Source: DATNPX01 sp036702975 (lineage in GTDB: Bacteria > Cyanobacteriota > Vampirovibrionia > Obscuribacterales > Obscuribacteraceae). From it: a DNA stretch of 64,000 nucleotides. The notes below the pieces were generated by a model. The model was not told the DNA's origin and did no database searches. It worked only from the letters and a program-made list of their open reading frames with translations. Where the stretch lies: NCBI GenBank assembly GCA_036702975.1, contig DATNPX010000034.1, positions 310,001 to 374,000 of the forward strand, given 5' to 3'. Positions 1 through 7,878 of this stretch are shown one piece after another. Made by a program: the position numbers and the translations under genes. Position 1 is the stretch's first letter; every line of letters begins with the position of its first letter.

Positions 1-149
1 GTTTCATTAAGTCGAGTTTGAGTCTCGCTTGGAAGTCAATTGTGCTTACGGATGCACGGGGGTCCGTGCAATTGGATGAGGCTACATATCCTTGGCCTGG
101 AATCGGAACGCCTGTTTTTTTGCTGCCGAGACAAAGGACTCTGCTTCTT

Positions 150-917
150 ATGAAATATCTGAATTTATACAATTTGGTCCTGTTGCTAGGTGCGGCGTTG
201 CTAGCGGCTCCTGCGGCTTTTGCACAAGGTGCAACGATCGACAGAAGCAACAACATTTGGGGGACACGACCGGCTGATTTCAGACCACAACTTCCGACGA
301 CGAGTGCTGGACTTAGAAATTGCCGAGGTGCCGTCATAACTTCAGGCAGTTGCAGCAATTACAGCATTGAAAATGCGGTGGGTGATGGACTAACGGTCAA
401 GGCGATCGGTGCGATAGTTAGCCTTCCGCAGATCGTCCGCCCGAGCGGGAATGGAATTACTCTTGATGGAACCGGCTGCATCATTAACGGTGGCATAATT
501 GATGGTGCTGGTGGAGTCGGGATCTTAGTGACGGGCACCGGAAACATAATCAAAAACATCACAATCGTCAATTGTAGCCAGCCAATAGTTGTTAATGGCG
601 TTGGAAATATCATCGATTGGTCTACTATCCATTCAACTCGTGATGCTTGGGAGAGTTCGCGGCAAGAGGCGGCTCAAACGGAAGCAGCTGCGGGAATGCC
701 TGTCAGGTCAAGCGTCCAGACATACGGCACCGTGCGGGCTCCGAATATTCAAACCTATGGAACTGTGCACGCACAGTCCAGTTCTGGCGCGGTCGGTGTG
801 CAGGCAGCGCATACCGAAGCATCTTCGCAAGTGCAGGGCAAACTGCTGCATTCTATACCTCAGCCAGTTCAGCTTCAGGCAAAACAGCAAACTCTTCAGT
901 CCGTCGCAGGCCACTAA
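150..917 (+). CDS. secreted beta-helix-like protein
   Basis: I do not recognise a named family. The frame is open from a TTG at 18, but the ATG at 150 begins a clear Sec signal peptide (MKYLNLYNLVLLLGAALLAA, cleavage after AFA), so I place the start there (255 aa). The middle part, about residues 85-160, has short glycine/isoleucine repeats (GNGITLDGTG, GGIIDGAGG, GTGNIIKNITI) of the kind that form coils of a right-handed parallel beta-helix, as in pectate-lyase-like or surface proteins. The C-terminal third is rich in Gln, Ala and Ser and contains a near-duplicate unit (VQTYGTVRAP then IQTYGTVHAQ). No catalytic motif is visible. It is likely exported; function unknown. Confidence 0.7.
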   Translation: MKYLNLYNLVLLLGAALLAAPAAFAQGATIDRSNNIWGTRPADFRPQLPTTSAGLRNCRGAVITSGSCSNYSIENAVGDGLTVKAIGAIVSLPQIVRPSGNGITLDGTGCIINGGIIDGAGGVGILVTGTGNIIKNITIVNCSQPIVVNGVGNIIDWSTIHSTRDAWESSRQEAAQTEAAAGMPVRSSVQTYGTVRAPNIQTYGTVHAQSSSGAVGVQAAHTEASSQVQGKLLHSIPQPVQLQAKQQTLQSVAGH

Positions 918-1234
918 AATGTGTTGTGGTCGTCCGAGACTATTGGACATCTGTTCGCACTGATCGAACACCGCAGCTCCGTCGAAGCACCTATATTGGA
1001 GTCGAACTGCATTCTCAAACGGCTGCGCTCAGTTTCGAATGACAGAGCTTCGTCATATAACGGTCATTCTGTTACATGAGCTGCTCGACCCAGCACCTAT
1101 TCACCGATTACTCAGGACCAAACAACGGCAAATCCTCCAAAGGAATGGTTCCGCAATATATCGAGAATCAACCGTTACGTAGATGGAAATGCTGGAGCAA
1201 GCAGCCACAATGAAATCACGAGGAGGGGATTCAT
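918..1234. other. intergenic region, nothing recognised
   Basis: I see no credible gene, tRNA or strong hairpin in this stretch. Its only clear signal is the ribosome binding site (GAGGAGGGG) just before the ATG at 1235. Confidence 0.5.
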
Positions 1235-2383
1235 ATGGCCTTTACCCAGGACGAAAAACGAGCAGATAAGCAGCCCCTAGACAAACTCCCGCCTCTCAAT
1301 GTTGTTCAGGGAGTGTTTCATGCCTACTTCATTTTTGACGTGGCGGACTCCATCGATCTTGCAATACTCAAGGACCTTCGTAGTGACTGGACAAAGTCGG
1401 TACTCGTACCACATGCTGCACCAGCGGCCACCTTCGTACAACTCGAAGTTGCGCCACTTATGGCAAGACTGCCCGATCTTCGTATCGAGGGTGAGAATGC
1501 GGCGGTCAGAATAAAGTTCTATGATTATGGAGCGGTTTCAGTCAGGCTATCTTTACCGATTACGGGTGAATTCCAGAAGATCATCGAGAGTTTGCATGAA
1601 CTACGTCAATCAGACATGCTTTTCAGGCAAGCGAAAGAGGTCTTAAATCAGTCGTTAGCTGCGGTGAGCGGCGCCCTCAAAAAAGAGCACGACCCTGTAA
1701 TGGAAGATTACTACATAGTGGAGGTCAACGCCTTTGATCGGCAAATTGGCGCCAGCGAGCTTTTGCGTGAGTACAAACAAGCCCTCAGCATCTTAGTGCT
1801 GGGTGAAACCAAGACACTAACCACTTCTGAAGAAGATGAAGCACTGCGCCTTCGATTTAGCTATTTTGAAAGTGACCTGTCCATTATTCAGTGGGATGCC
1901 GCATTCATTTTTGATACCAATGACGGGGCAGAGGTCATAGAGAATATTTTGGAATTCGCCAACGCCCAGTTAGTTGAACTCAGAACATATGACCGCAGGT
2001 TGAATGATGCCCTCAGCGAGGTCTACACGTGGAAATTGGCACGAGCCAAGCCGCACTGGCTTTCTGAGCGTGCGGTCGCCGCCAACAGAACCGATCAGTT
2101 GCGAACCATGGTTGTCGACATACGGGAACTTACTGATCGCAGTTGCAACGCTCTAAAGATCACAGGAGATGCCTTTTACGCCAGACTCTATCGCGGCATA
2201 GCGGCACGTCTTGGTCTTAGCGACTGGCAGCAGCAAATAGAATACAAACTCAGCGCCTTAGGTGAAATCTATCGATTTGCGACGGATCAGGCCCAGCATG
2301 CTCGAAGCGATTTTCTGGAAATCGTGGTAATCATCCTGATTGCAGTAGAGATAGGTGTCAGTCTCATCGGAATGATCAAGTAA
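1235..2383 (+). CDS. RMD1/DUF155-like protein with C-terminal membrane anchor
   Basis: A 382-aa protein with a strong upstream GAGGAGGGG ribosome binding site. It has no signal peptide. The first 300 residues are soluble alpha/beta followed by helical segments, and a single hydrophobic segment (FLEIVVIILIAVEIGVSLIG) ends the chain. This layout, a soluble body, long helices (SYFESDLSIIQWDAAFIFD, ENILEFANAQLVELRTYD) and a C-terminal membrane helix, resembles the RMD1/DUF155 family, whose eukaryotic members act at the mitochondrial inner membrane. The assignment rests on architecture rather than a decisive motif. It stands alone, and the TCATCC-N4-GGATGA palindrome lies just after its stop. Confidence 0.55.
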   Translation: MAFTQDEKRADKQPLDKLPPLNVVQGVFHAYFIFDVADSIDLAILKDLRSDWTKSVLVPHAAPAATFVQLEVAPLMARLPDLRIEGENAAVRIKFYDYGAVSVRLSLPITGEFQKIIESLHELRQSDMLFRQAKEVLNQSLAAVSGALKKEHDPVMEDYYIVEVNAFDRQIGASELLREYKQALSILVLGETKTLTTSEEDEALRLRFSYFESDLSIIQWDAAFIFDTNDGAEVIENILEFANAQLVELRTYDRRLNDALSEVYTWKLARAKPHWLSERAVAANRTDQLRTMVVDIRELTDRSCNALKITGDAFYARLYRGIAARLGLSDWQQQIEYKLSALGEIYRFATDQAQHARSDFLEIVVIILIAVEIGVSLIGMIK

Positions 2384-2403
2384 GAGCCACCAACCAAATG
2401 ATA

Positions 2404-2421
2404 ATCATCCCAAAGGATGAA
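2404..2421. promoter_or_regulatory. palindrome TCATCC-caaa-GGATGA
   Basis: Perfect six-base arms around a four-base spacer (core 2405-2420). It is the cleanest copy of an element that recurs before stress genes in this window (see 6954, 7747, 19402 and 29022). It lies about 240 bp upstream of the hsp20 gene at 2652, farther than the other copies. Probably a binding site for a dimeric regulator; the protein is unknown. Confidence 0.5.
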
Positions 2422-2651
2422 GATCGAGTGCTTAAGTCAGAGTAGTTCCGTCAAACCATTGCATATGATCTAAGCTGCCAACGCTCTCAATCGGGTGGAC
2501 GATGTCTAGGCAGAAGCTACCAGTCAAAATGGCCATACTACGTGAGGCACTATCGTCCGACTGTAGTTATGAATTTAACGTGTATGAATTCAAACTGCGG
2601 CGCCTGAAGTGATCGCGGTAACCATGTAGACAAGCTAGAGGTGAAACGTAA

Positions 2652-3158
2652 ATGAAAAATGCAGTAGTCTCAAAAGAAAACACTCATTCCGAGGGGAAAT
2701 CTATTCATCCTCATCGTCCATATCCGCTCGTGCATCGCTTGCGAAATGATTTGAATAGAATATTCGATGATATTGGCGAAGCTCTTTCGCAAAAACGGCA
2801 TGACTCGGTCGATGTCGTTTGTCAGTGTCAGGCGAAGGTAGATGTGAAAGAGACCGATAAGCAAGTCATAATTACGGCAGAAGTGCCGGGAGTAGAAATG
2901 AGCGATTTGCAGATAACAGCCACGCCGCACTACATATGCATCGCTGGCGAAAAGAAGTGCGAGAAAGAAGAAAAAAACAAAGGCTATTATCAGATGGAAC
3001 GAAAATACGGTTTCTTTCGCAGAGTCCTTCCACTTCCGTGCGAAATAGACAAAGACCATGCTGACGCTATTTTCAAAAATGGTGTTTTGACGGTCACGTT
3101 GCCCAAAACAGAAGCAGCTCTGAAAAACGAATACAAAGTGGTAGTAAAAGCAGGTTGA
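2652..3158 (+). CDS. Hsp20 small heat-shock protein
   Basis: A 168-aa ATP-independent holdase that keeps unfolding proteins soluble as large oligomers in the cytoplasm. The alpha-crystallin domain spans about residues 65-165: it opens with AKVDVKETDKQVIITAEVPG, has the YYQMERKYGFFRRVLPLP segment, and ends with the GVLTVTLPK signature before the oligomerisation tail. A Cys-rich VVCQCQ stretch sits just before the domain, which is unusual for the family. It is first of a two-gene unit with the next hsp20, 64 bp downstream, and one of six paralogues in 18 kb. Confidence 0.93.
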   Translation: MKNAVVSKENTHSEGKSIHPHRPYPLVHRLRNDLNRIFDDIGEALSQKRHDSVDVVCQCQAKVDVKETDKQVIITAEVPGVEMSDLQITATPHYICIAGEKKCEKEEKNKGYYQMERKYGFFRRVLPLPCEIDKDHADAIFKNGVLTVTLPKTEAALKNEYKVVVKAG

Positions 3159-3222
3159 ACATTGCAAGTTTGATCAGAAACGAACATTCACGCCGGGCTA
3201 ATGACCGTCCGAGGAGGAGAAT

Positions 3223-3717
3223 ATGAAACCAAGCTTGTTACCGATAAGAACCTTTTCGCCAGCACTTGATGACGAGTTTCCGGGACTAAATTCGTTCAAG
3301 CATGAGATGAAGCGCCTCGTTAAAGACTTTTTCGAAGGTAGCTACGAACCAGTGCCCGAATGGGCCGAACCCAACATTAGTCGCTTCACACCGAGCGTTG
3401 ACGTTACCGAGACGGACAAGACTGTAACCATTACCGCAGAACTACCTGGATTGACAGAAAAGGACATTGATGTGTCGCTTTCCGATGGCACACTGATTTT
3501 GCGCGGTGAAAAGAAAGAAGACAAGGAGGAGGAGGTCAAGGGACACTACCGCATGGAACGCTGTTATGGTGCGTTCCAGCGAGCCATTCCGCTACCTTGT
3601 GAAGTCGACAAAGACAAAGTTGCAGCATTGTGCAGAAATGGAGTCATTACCGTAACTTTGCCAAAAAGCAAAGAGTCCCAGCAAGAAGTGCGAAAGATCG
3701 TAGTCAAACCGGCTTGA
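3223..3717 (+). CDS. Hsp20 small heat-shock protein
   Basis: A 164-aa alpha-crystallin-type chaperone with a strong GAGGAGGAG ribosome binding site. The conserved domain starts near residue 62 (SVDVTETDKTVTITAELPGL), includes HYRMERCYGAFQRAIPLP and ends with GVITVTLPK. The Pro-Leu-Pro-Cys segment and the surrounding core closely match the gene upstream, so the pair looks like a tandem duplication whose N-terminal arms have diverged. Different N-terminal arms usually mean different oligomer size or client choice. It is probably co-transcribed with the preceding gene. Confidence 0.93.
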   Translation: MKPSLLPIRTFSPALDDEFPGLNSFKHEMKRLVKDFFEGSYEPVPEWAEPNISRFTPSVDVTETDKTVTITAELPGLTEKDIDVSLSDGTLILRGEKKEDKEEEVKGHYRMERCYGAFQRAIPLPCEVDKDKVAALCRNGVITVTLPKSKESQQEVRKIVVKPA

Positions 3718-3736
3718 ACAAAGGGGTTCACAAATC

Positions 3737-4324
3737 TCACAGTTTTTTCTCAGCCAATCTCTTCACCAGAGCTAATCTCTTTTGCAACTGGACCAAAGCA
3801 AACGGCTCATACAGTATTTTCGGAATTGGAAAACCCGCATCACAAAATGATGACAGTTCGAGCTTTGTGGACGATGCACCGGTAACAGTGAGCACCCAGC
3901 TACCTTCTAAAGCTTTGAGGTGATCGGAATATTCCAGTGAGTAATCTATACGCTGGCCGGGTAACTCAATGTTCTTTAGCCGGCAAACGGCTGTGCCAAA
4001 GAAAGGTACGTGTCGATATTTCTGCTCCAAAATCAGTTCGAAAGGTCCCGGTCTAGAAATCACCTTGTTGTATATGATGTCAGGATCGTAATCGCGTTCA
4101 TCATGGATAGCCTGCCATACGCACTCCGCGGGAGCTGCAATATCAATGCTAGCCCTGGTTCGGTAATGGTCAGATTTCTTTTTATGGCACCCGTTAGAGC
4201 ATGTTGGTTCTTGCAGTTTCTGTAGCTCTTCTTCCGGCGTAGTTTCATTTGTACATACGACAAGGAGGAAAAGCACAGAACTTGTGATGACAGACATTCG
4301 ACTAAAATCAACGGGCAACCGCAT
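3737..4324 (-). CDS. SRPBCC/START-like protein with N-terminal membrane segment
   Basis: A 195-aa protein convergent with the hsp20 pair. An N-terminal hydrophobic stretch (VITSSVLFLLVVC) looks like a signal or anchor. It ends in Cys but has Val instead of Gly/Ala/Ser before it, so a lipoprotein assignment is doubtful. From about residue 55 the pattern TRASIDIAAPAECVWQAIHD starts a helix-grip fold typical of SRPBCC/polyketide-cyclase-like proteins, which bind hydrophobic ligands. The rest (SLEYSDHLKALEGSWVLTVT and a long C-terminal helix) fits the fold. Ligand and role cannot be read from the sequence. Confidence 0.65.
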   Translation of the reverse strand: MRLPVDFSRMSVITSSVLFLLVVCTNETTPEEELQKLQEPTCSNGCHKKKSDHYRTRASIDIAAPAECVWQAIHDERDYDPDIIYNKVISRPGPFELILEQKYRHVPFFGTAVCRLKNIELPGQRIDYSLEYSDHLKALEGSWVLTVTGASSTKLELSSFCDAGFPIPKILYEPFALVQLQKRLALVKRLAEKKL

Positions 4325-4529
4325 CTACTAACAATCCTTCCTCGAGCAAACTTGTTTCATTGTCTTTGTCGTAAGATGAGTGGCCATCGTCCTCGCGAAG
4401 TATTCTAAAAGCAAGGTGTCAACACAATTGCGCTGAATGAGCAGAATTATCCAGTGGGTGATTCGCAAAATTCAAACAGTATTAAATGCGGTACCAAAGA
4501 TGGAACACATTAATATGTCGAGCGTCTAC

Positions 4530-4645
4530 TATAGTGCAAGGATCCCAAAGCGAGGGGCAACCGGAGACGGAGCTCCCGCGGGAAGTAGGCAACCGGGCTA
4601 AAACCTCGAACCTAAAGACGCCGGCCAAGCCGGCGTCTCGTTTCT
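4530..4645 (+). ncRNA. candidate structured small RNA with its own terminator
   Basis: The 390-bp gap between two minus-strand genes contains a compact plus-strand unit. A possible -10 box (TATAGT, 4530-4535) is followed by a region in which CGAGG (4551-4555) can pair with CCTCG (4604-4608). Inside are a CCG-GAGA-CGG tetraloop hairpin (4561-4570), a CTCCC-GCGGG palindrome and two GGCAACC elements. It ends in a strong terminator. No convincing start codon plus reading frame follows, so I read it as a free RNA of about 105 nt. The GGAAGTAGG and CGAACC segments recall loop-E elements of glutamine-type aptamers, but the flanking consensus is absent. Confidence 0.5.
4616..4643 (+). terminator. intrinsic terminator of the candidate small RNA
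   Basis: Ten-base-pair GC-rich stem AGACGCCGGC / GCCGGCGTCT with a CAA loop, followed by CGTTTCTG on the plus strand. The T-tract is present only on this strand side, which gives the direction. Confidence 0.7.
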
Positions 4646-4715
4646 GTATAGTTTCATGCGTTTCTAACTCTTGTTAGAACCAAACCGAGAACAAGTTCGC
4701 AGCCACGAACAGTGA

Positions 4716-5117
4716 TTACTCCTTGGTTTTCACATAATCTGCGTCGACCACACGGGCACCAGCACCGGCACCGCCGGGAACTGCTTCTGCAGCCGAGCTC
4801 CAATCGTCCCGTTGAGACTGCACGGATTTTGCATAAATCGAAGCGCCAGCCTGTTGCAGAATTTTCTTTAGATTTTCGGATCGTTCGAAGACAAGATCCA
4901 TATCCCTCTTCGCGATCGCATCGCGAAGTTCTTTCATGCTTCTCTCCACATCGCTACAGATTTCAGCAGATAAATGACTGTGAAAATCCAGTAGCGCTTT
5001 TTCAGCTTGATAGCAGAGGGCGTCTGCCGCATTGAGTTTGTCGGCTTCATCTCTTCGCTTGCCATCATCTTCAGCAGCAGAATCTGATGTTCCAAGATCG
5101 ATCCCGATGATCGCCAT
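4716..5117 (-). CDS. mini-DnaK: N-terminal tip fused to the C-terminal lid
   Basis: A 133-aa protein. Residues 1-13 (MAIIGIDLGTSDS) are the DnaK/Hsp70 start, the phosphate-1 loop of the ATPase domain. From residue 15 it continues directly as the Hsp70 helical lid (KRRDEADKLNAADALCYQAE), then a Gly/Ala linker and the typical VVDADY end. About 500 residues (the rest of the nucleotide-binding domain and the substrate beta-sandwich) are missing, yet the frame is intact and an AGAGG ribosome binding site precedes the ATG. It cannot hydrolyse ATP or grip peptides as Hsp70 does. It could be a decaying deletion remnant or a small lid-only protein. Confidence 0.8.
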   Translation of the reverse strand: MAIIGIDLGTSDSAAEDDGKRRDEADKLNAADALCYQAEKALLDFHSHLSAEICSDVERSMKELRDAIAKRDMDLVFERSENLKKILQQAGASIYAKSVQSQRDDWSSAAEAVPGGAGAGARVVDADYVKTKE

Positions 5118-5367
5118 AACCTGGTACCTCTAGTTGTTCAGACTAGCGCCACACACACAGCAGCGCCGGAACATATCATGGTTCACAGCCTTCGAATGCG
5201 CATGATTCTGAAGGACGATAACAAACTCTATAGCTATACGTCACAAGGTGGAAGCGCAAAATTGGGTGCCGCCCTCAGAATCGATTAAGTGTTCGCGACG
5301 GCGAACCTTCAAAAAAAGCACAAGCCGTCCCCTGGCAGATTTCCGTCGGTCAACTGTGAGGCTCGCT

Positions 5368-6051
5368 ATGTACAAGCTGTCAAGGAATTGGAAGGGAGCA
5401 GAACGTGTAGTTAAGGTGGATGCCGGCTCGGCCATCCTGGAAGGAAGTCTGTGCGTTCCGGAAGGCGCAACTGGCATCGTGGTATTTGTCCATGGAAGCG
5501 GCAGCGGTAGATTCAGCCCTCGAAATCAGTTCGTTTCAACTGTTCTGAATACGGCTGGGCTCGCCACATTGTTGTTTGACCTCCTGACGCCGAGAGAAGA
5601 AAAGTTCGATGCCGTAACTGGACAGTTGCGATTCGACATAGACTTTCTCGCAGACAGAGTGGTCCAGACGACGAAGTGGTTGAAGCAAAGTCCGGAAACA
5701 ACCAAACTGGCAACTGGTTACTTCGGCGCAAGCACAGGAGCAGCTGCCGCATTGACGGCGGCGTCTGAATTGCCAAGTTTTGTGAAAGCTGTTGTATCAC
5801 GAGGCGGACGACCAGACTTAGCCGGTTCCGCACTGCCGCGCGTGCTGGCACCAACGTTGCTAATTGTGGGAGGAAACGACTCAACAGTCATCGACTTAAA
5901 TAAGCTGGCGATTCAACAGCTGCCAGTCGGCCTTGAGAAATCGATGGAGATTGTCCCTGGCGCAACGCATTTGTTTGAGGAACCAGGCACACTAGAGCGA
6001 GTGGCAGATTTAAGTTGTAAGTGGTTCTTAGCGCATCTCAAAAACCAATAG
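5368..6051 (+). CDS. alpha/beta hydrolase (dienelactone-hydrolase-like)
   Basis: The frame is open from 5248, but homology-like sequence begins at the ATG at 5368 (227 aa). It shows VVFVHGSGSG (oxyanion loop, about residue 38), GYFGASTGAAAAL (nucleophile elbow G-x-S-x-G, Ser about 116), an acid-bearing LLIVGGNDSTV loop (about 170) and GATHLFEEPG (catalytic His about 199), giving a complete Ser-Asp-His triad. Cytosolic, substrate unknown. Relatives often sit beside, or fused to, the PRPP-binding phosphoribosyltransferases found in stress clusters like the one at 10.9 kb. Confidence 0.85.
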   Translation: MYKLSRNWKGAERVVKVDAGSAILEGSLCVPEGATGIVVFVHGSGSGRFSPRNQFVSTVLNTAGLATLLFDLLTPREEKFDAVTGQLRFDIDFLADRVVQTTKWLKQSPETTKLATGYFGASTGAAAALTAASELPSFVKAVVSRGGRPDLAGSALPRVLAPTLLIVGGNDSTVIDLNKLAIQQLPVGLEKSMEIVPGATHLFEEPGTLERVADLSCKWFLAHLKNQ

Positions 6052-6097
6052 CCAACAACATGCTATTCCCAAGCATGCACCTTGCTTGATGCTGTCA

Positions 6098-6781
6098 CTA
6101 GCTTAATGATATCTCTCCGGACTTTTTCTCGACCATAGTCTTGGCACACAACAATCCGACTATGAACCCAGCAGTATGTGCCCAAAAGGCCACAGGTGGT
6201 GCGCCTTGTTCTGATATGCCCACTAGAGAGGAAAATCCAGAAATCAACTGAATCATAAACCAGAAGCCTAAATACACAGACTCTGGAATCTCTACGACGC
6301 GGGTGAAAAAGCCTGCCAGCAGAAAAGTTGAGACGGTAGCACGCGGAAACAAATAAAAGTAGGCGCCGAGTACTCCCGAGATTGCACCACTTGCCCCTAC
6401 CATGGGCAGCTGAGAATGAGGATCTACGATGATCTGAACAATAGACGCTAATATGCCGCTACCCAAGTATAGTAACAAATATTTTCCAGAGCCAATCTTG
6501 TCCTCAACGCCGTCACCAAATATCCAGAGAAACCACATATTGCCGGCAATGTGTAAAACTCCTGCGTGCACGAACAGCGATGACACTACTTTACCAAGCT
6601 GAACTAAACCGAAATGACTGACAAACGACAGGGGTACGACTCCGAATGCAGTGACAAAGTCATTTAGTTTTTCACTAGGCAATAAAAGTTCAGCCCCAAA
6701 GCAAAGCACATTTAGTATGACAATAATCCACGTGATTACTGGCAGCGTAGTGATAGTGACTGAATCTTTGAGCGGAAACAT
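6098..6781 (-). CDS. rhomboid-family intramembrane serine protease
   Basis: A 227-aa polytopic membrane protein. It has the family's WxF segment between early helices (GNMWFLWIFGDGVEDKIG), the catalytic GASGAISGVLG motif with the nucleophilic Ser near residue 132, and the partner His in the last helix region (FWAHTAGFIVGLL). The Ser-His dyad is thus complete. Rhomboids cut transmembrane substrates within the bilayer. It is a stand-alone gene convergent with the hydrolase, and no neighbour identifies its substrate. Confidence 0.92.
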   Translation of the reverse strand: MFPLKDSVTITTLPVITWIIVILNVLCFGAELLLPSEKLNDFVTAFGVVPLSFVSHFGLVQLGKVVSSLFVHAGVLHIAGNMWFLWIFGDGVEDKIGSGKYLLLYLGSGILASIVQIIVDPHSQLPMVGASGAISGVLGAYFYLFPRATVSTFLLAGFFTRVVEIPESVYLGFWFMIQLISGFSSLVGISEQGAPPVAFWAHTAGFIVGLLCAKTMVEKKSGEISLS

Positions 6782-6953
6782 CAGCGCGGTTTTCCATTAG
6801 CGCCGCGAAAAAGGAGCGCTGCAATTGAAGTTGTGACTATTCTGCGGAACACAGTCAGACCTCGGGTCTTCTTATACCAAGCAGGTTACCTTTTCAGAGG
6901 TCGAATTACTTCCTGCTTCAGAAGTACATGCGGCAAAGCAGATTAGCATTGAA

Positions 6954-6971
6954 ATCAATCCGCAGGATGAT
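6954..6971. promoter_or_regulatory. palindrome TCAATC-cgca-GGATGA upstream of usp
   Basis: A copy of the recurrent element with a perfect right arm (GGATGA) and a left arm matching at four of six positions, spacer four. Its centre is about 109 bp before the usp start at 7072, the same distance as the copy before the gene at 29139. Confidence 0.4.
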
Positions 6972-7071
6972 CTCAGAACGTGCATTCGGTTGAGGCATGT
7001 GTGTTCTGACTCTGCCACCATAGAATCACTTATCTAGCCACGACGTACAGCAGCCTGCGAGGGTCAACAAA

Positions 7072-7581
7072 ATGAGAACACTCATCGCTATCGACAATTC
7101 ACCATTCTCGCAGACGGTCGTTGACGCAGTCTCCAGACGACGCTGGCCGGAACGAACAGAATTTAGAATCATCACGGTGATCGAGCCGCTAGCTGTTAGT
7201 GACGATTCGTCGGCGATTTCAGAATATTCACATACGGTTTCACAGATAAGAAAATACCGCGAACGAGCGGCGCGACAGAAATGCGAAGAAGCGCGCAGAC
7301 AGCTGCAAGCCATTTTACCTGGAGCATTAATAGACGTCGACATACGAGAAGGGTCGCCGCGGGCTCTAATCATAAATGCAGCCAGCGAATGGGCCGCGGA
7401 CGAGATCATCATTGGTGCGCACAGCCGTGAGCTTTGCCCAAGAGATTTGATCGGAAGCGTATCAAGGGCTGTGGCCGCTCATGCTCCTTGTTCAGTAGAG
7501 ATTGTTCGCCCTGCGCAGCACGACATGCAGTCGCTTACAAAGCATTCCCAAAAGAAGACAACGAAAAAGCGGATCTCTTGA
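7072..7581 (+). CDS. universal stress protein (single Usp domain)
   Basis: A 169-aa UspA-fold protein. It starts MRTLIAIDNSPFS (strand 1 and the Asp that contacts adenine in ATP-binding Usps). The C-terminal nucleotide loop reads IIGAHSRELCPRDLIGSVS, close to the G-2x-G-9x-G-S pattern but with Ser in place of the second Gly, so ATP binding may be weakened. The tail is Lys-rich (KKTTKKRIS). Usps act in the cytoplasm during growth arrest and hypoxia. A TCATCC-type palindrome lies upstream and a hairpin terminator follows. Confidence 0.9.
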   Translation: MRTLIAIDNSPFSQTVVDAVSRRRWPERTEFRIITVIEPLAVSDDSSAISEYSHTVSQIRKYRERAARQKCEEARRQLQAILPGALIDVDIREGSPRALIINAASEWAADEIIIGAHSRELCPRDLIGSVSRAVAAHAPCSVEIVRPAQHDMQSLTKHSQKKTTKKRIS

Positions 7582-7638
7582 AAGCAGAGAGAGACTCTAG
7601 CGCGGCAAAACTTGTTGACTAAGAGACGTTCGCTGACT

Positions 7639-7666
7639 AAGCGAGAGGGCATGTGCTCTCTCGCTT
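7639..7666 (+). terminator. hairpin after usp
   Basis: Nine-base-pair stem AAGCGAGAG / CTCTCGCTT with a ten-base loop, 58 bp after the usp stop. There is no T-tract, so termination may be weak or factor-assisted. Confidence 0.45.
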
Positions 7667-7746
7667 AACCAACAGAACCAGCGAACAACGTTTATGTCAA
7701 ACCATCGGAAGACTGATGGATCTCACGCCGATCTATAACCGATGAA

Positions 7747-7764
7747 ATCATCCTTTTGGAAGAT
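7747..7764. promoter_or_regulatory. palindrome TCATCC-tttt-GGAAGA upstream of hsp20
   Basis: Same 6-4-6 layout as the site at 2404 with one arm mismatch. The centre lies about 123 bp before the hsp20 start at 7879. A matching site at 132 bp precedes the hsp20 at 19543. Confidence 0.5.
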
Positions 7765-7810
7765 GGATTTATAACGCAGCTGAAAGAAAATGGGATCACT
7801 GGATAGCACT

Positions 7811-7836
7811 TAGCGTTAACTCGTGTGGTAACGCTA
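7811..7836. promoter_or_regulatory. inverted repeat TAGCGTTA-N10-TAACGCTA
   Basis: Perfect eight-base arms separated by ten bases, 43-68 bp upstream of the hsp20 ATG, so it overlaps the likely promoter. Its size recalls the CIRCE element of HrcA, but the sequence differs. I found no second copy in the window. Likely a repressor site specific to this gene. Confidence 0.45.
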
Positions 7837-7878
7837 GATCAAAGAGTCTTATCTGATACACATCGAGGAGAACTGATA

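Noticed and set aside
2404..2421. DosR box or FNR box
   Set aside because: The regulon content is DosR-like, but the palindrome matches neither published consensus; I therefore treat it as unassigned.
3737..4324. Lipoprotein signal in the SRPBCC-like protein
   Set aside because: The residue before the Cys is Val, not Gly/Ala/Ser, so the lipobox is poor.
4541..4645. Assigning the orphan RNA to c-di-GMP-I, SAM, glutamine or SRP classes
   Set aside because: Only fragments of each consensus (GGCAACC, GGAAGTAGG) are present; the flanking conserved bases and the distances do not fit, and it has no downstream gene.
7811..7836. CIRCE element for HrcA
   Set aside because: Arm length and spacing are similar, but the sequence does not match TTAGCACTC / GAGTGCTAA.
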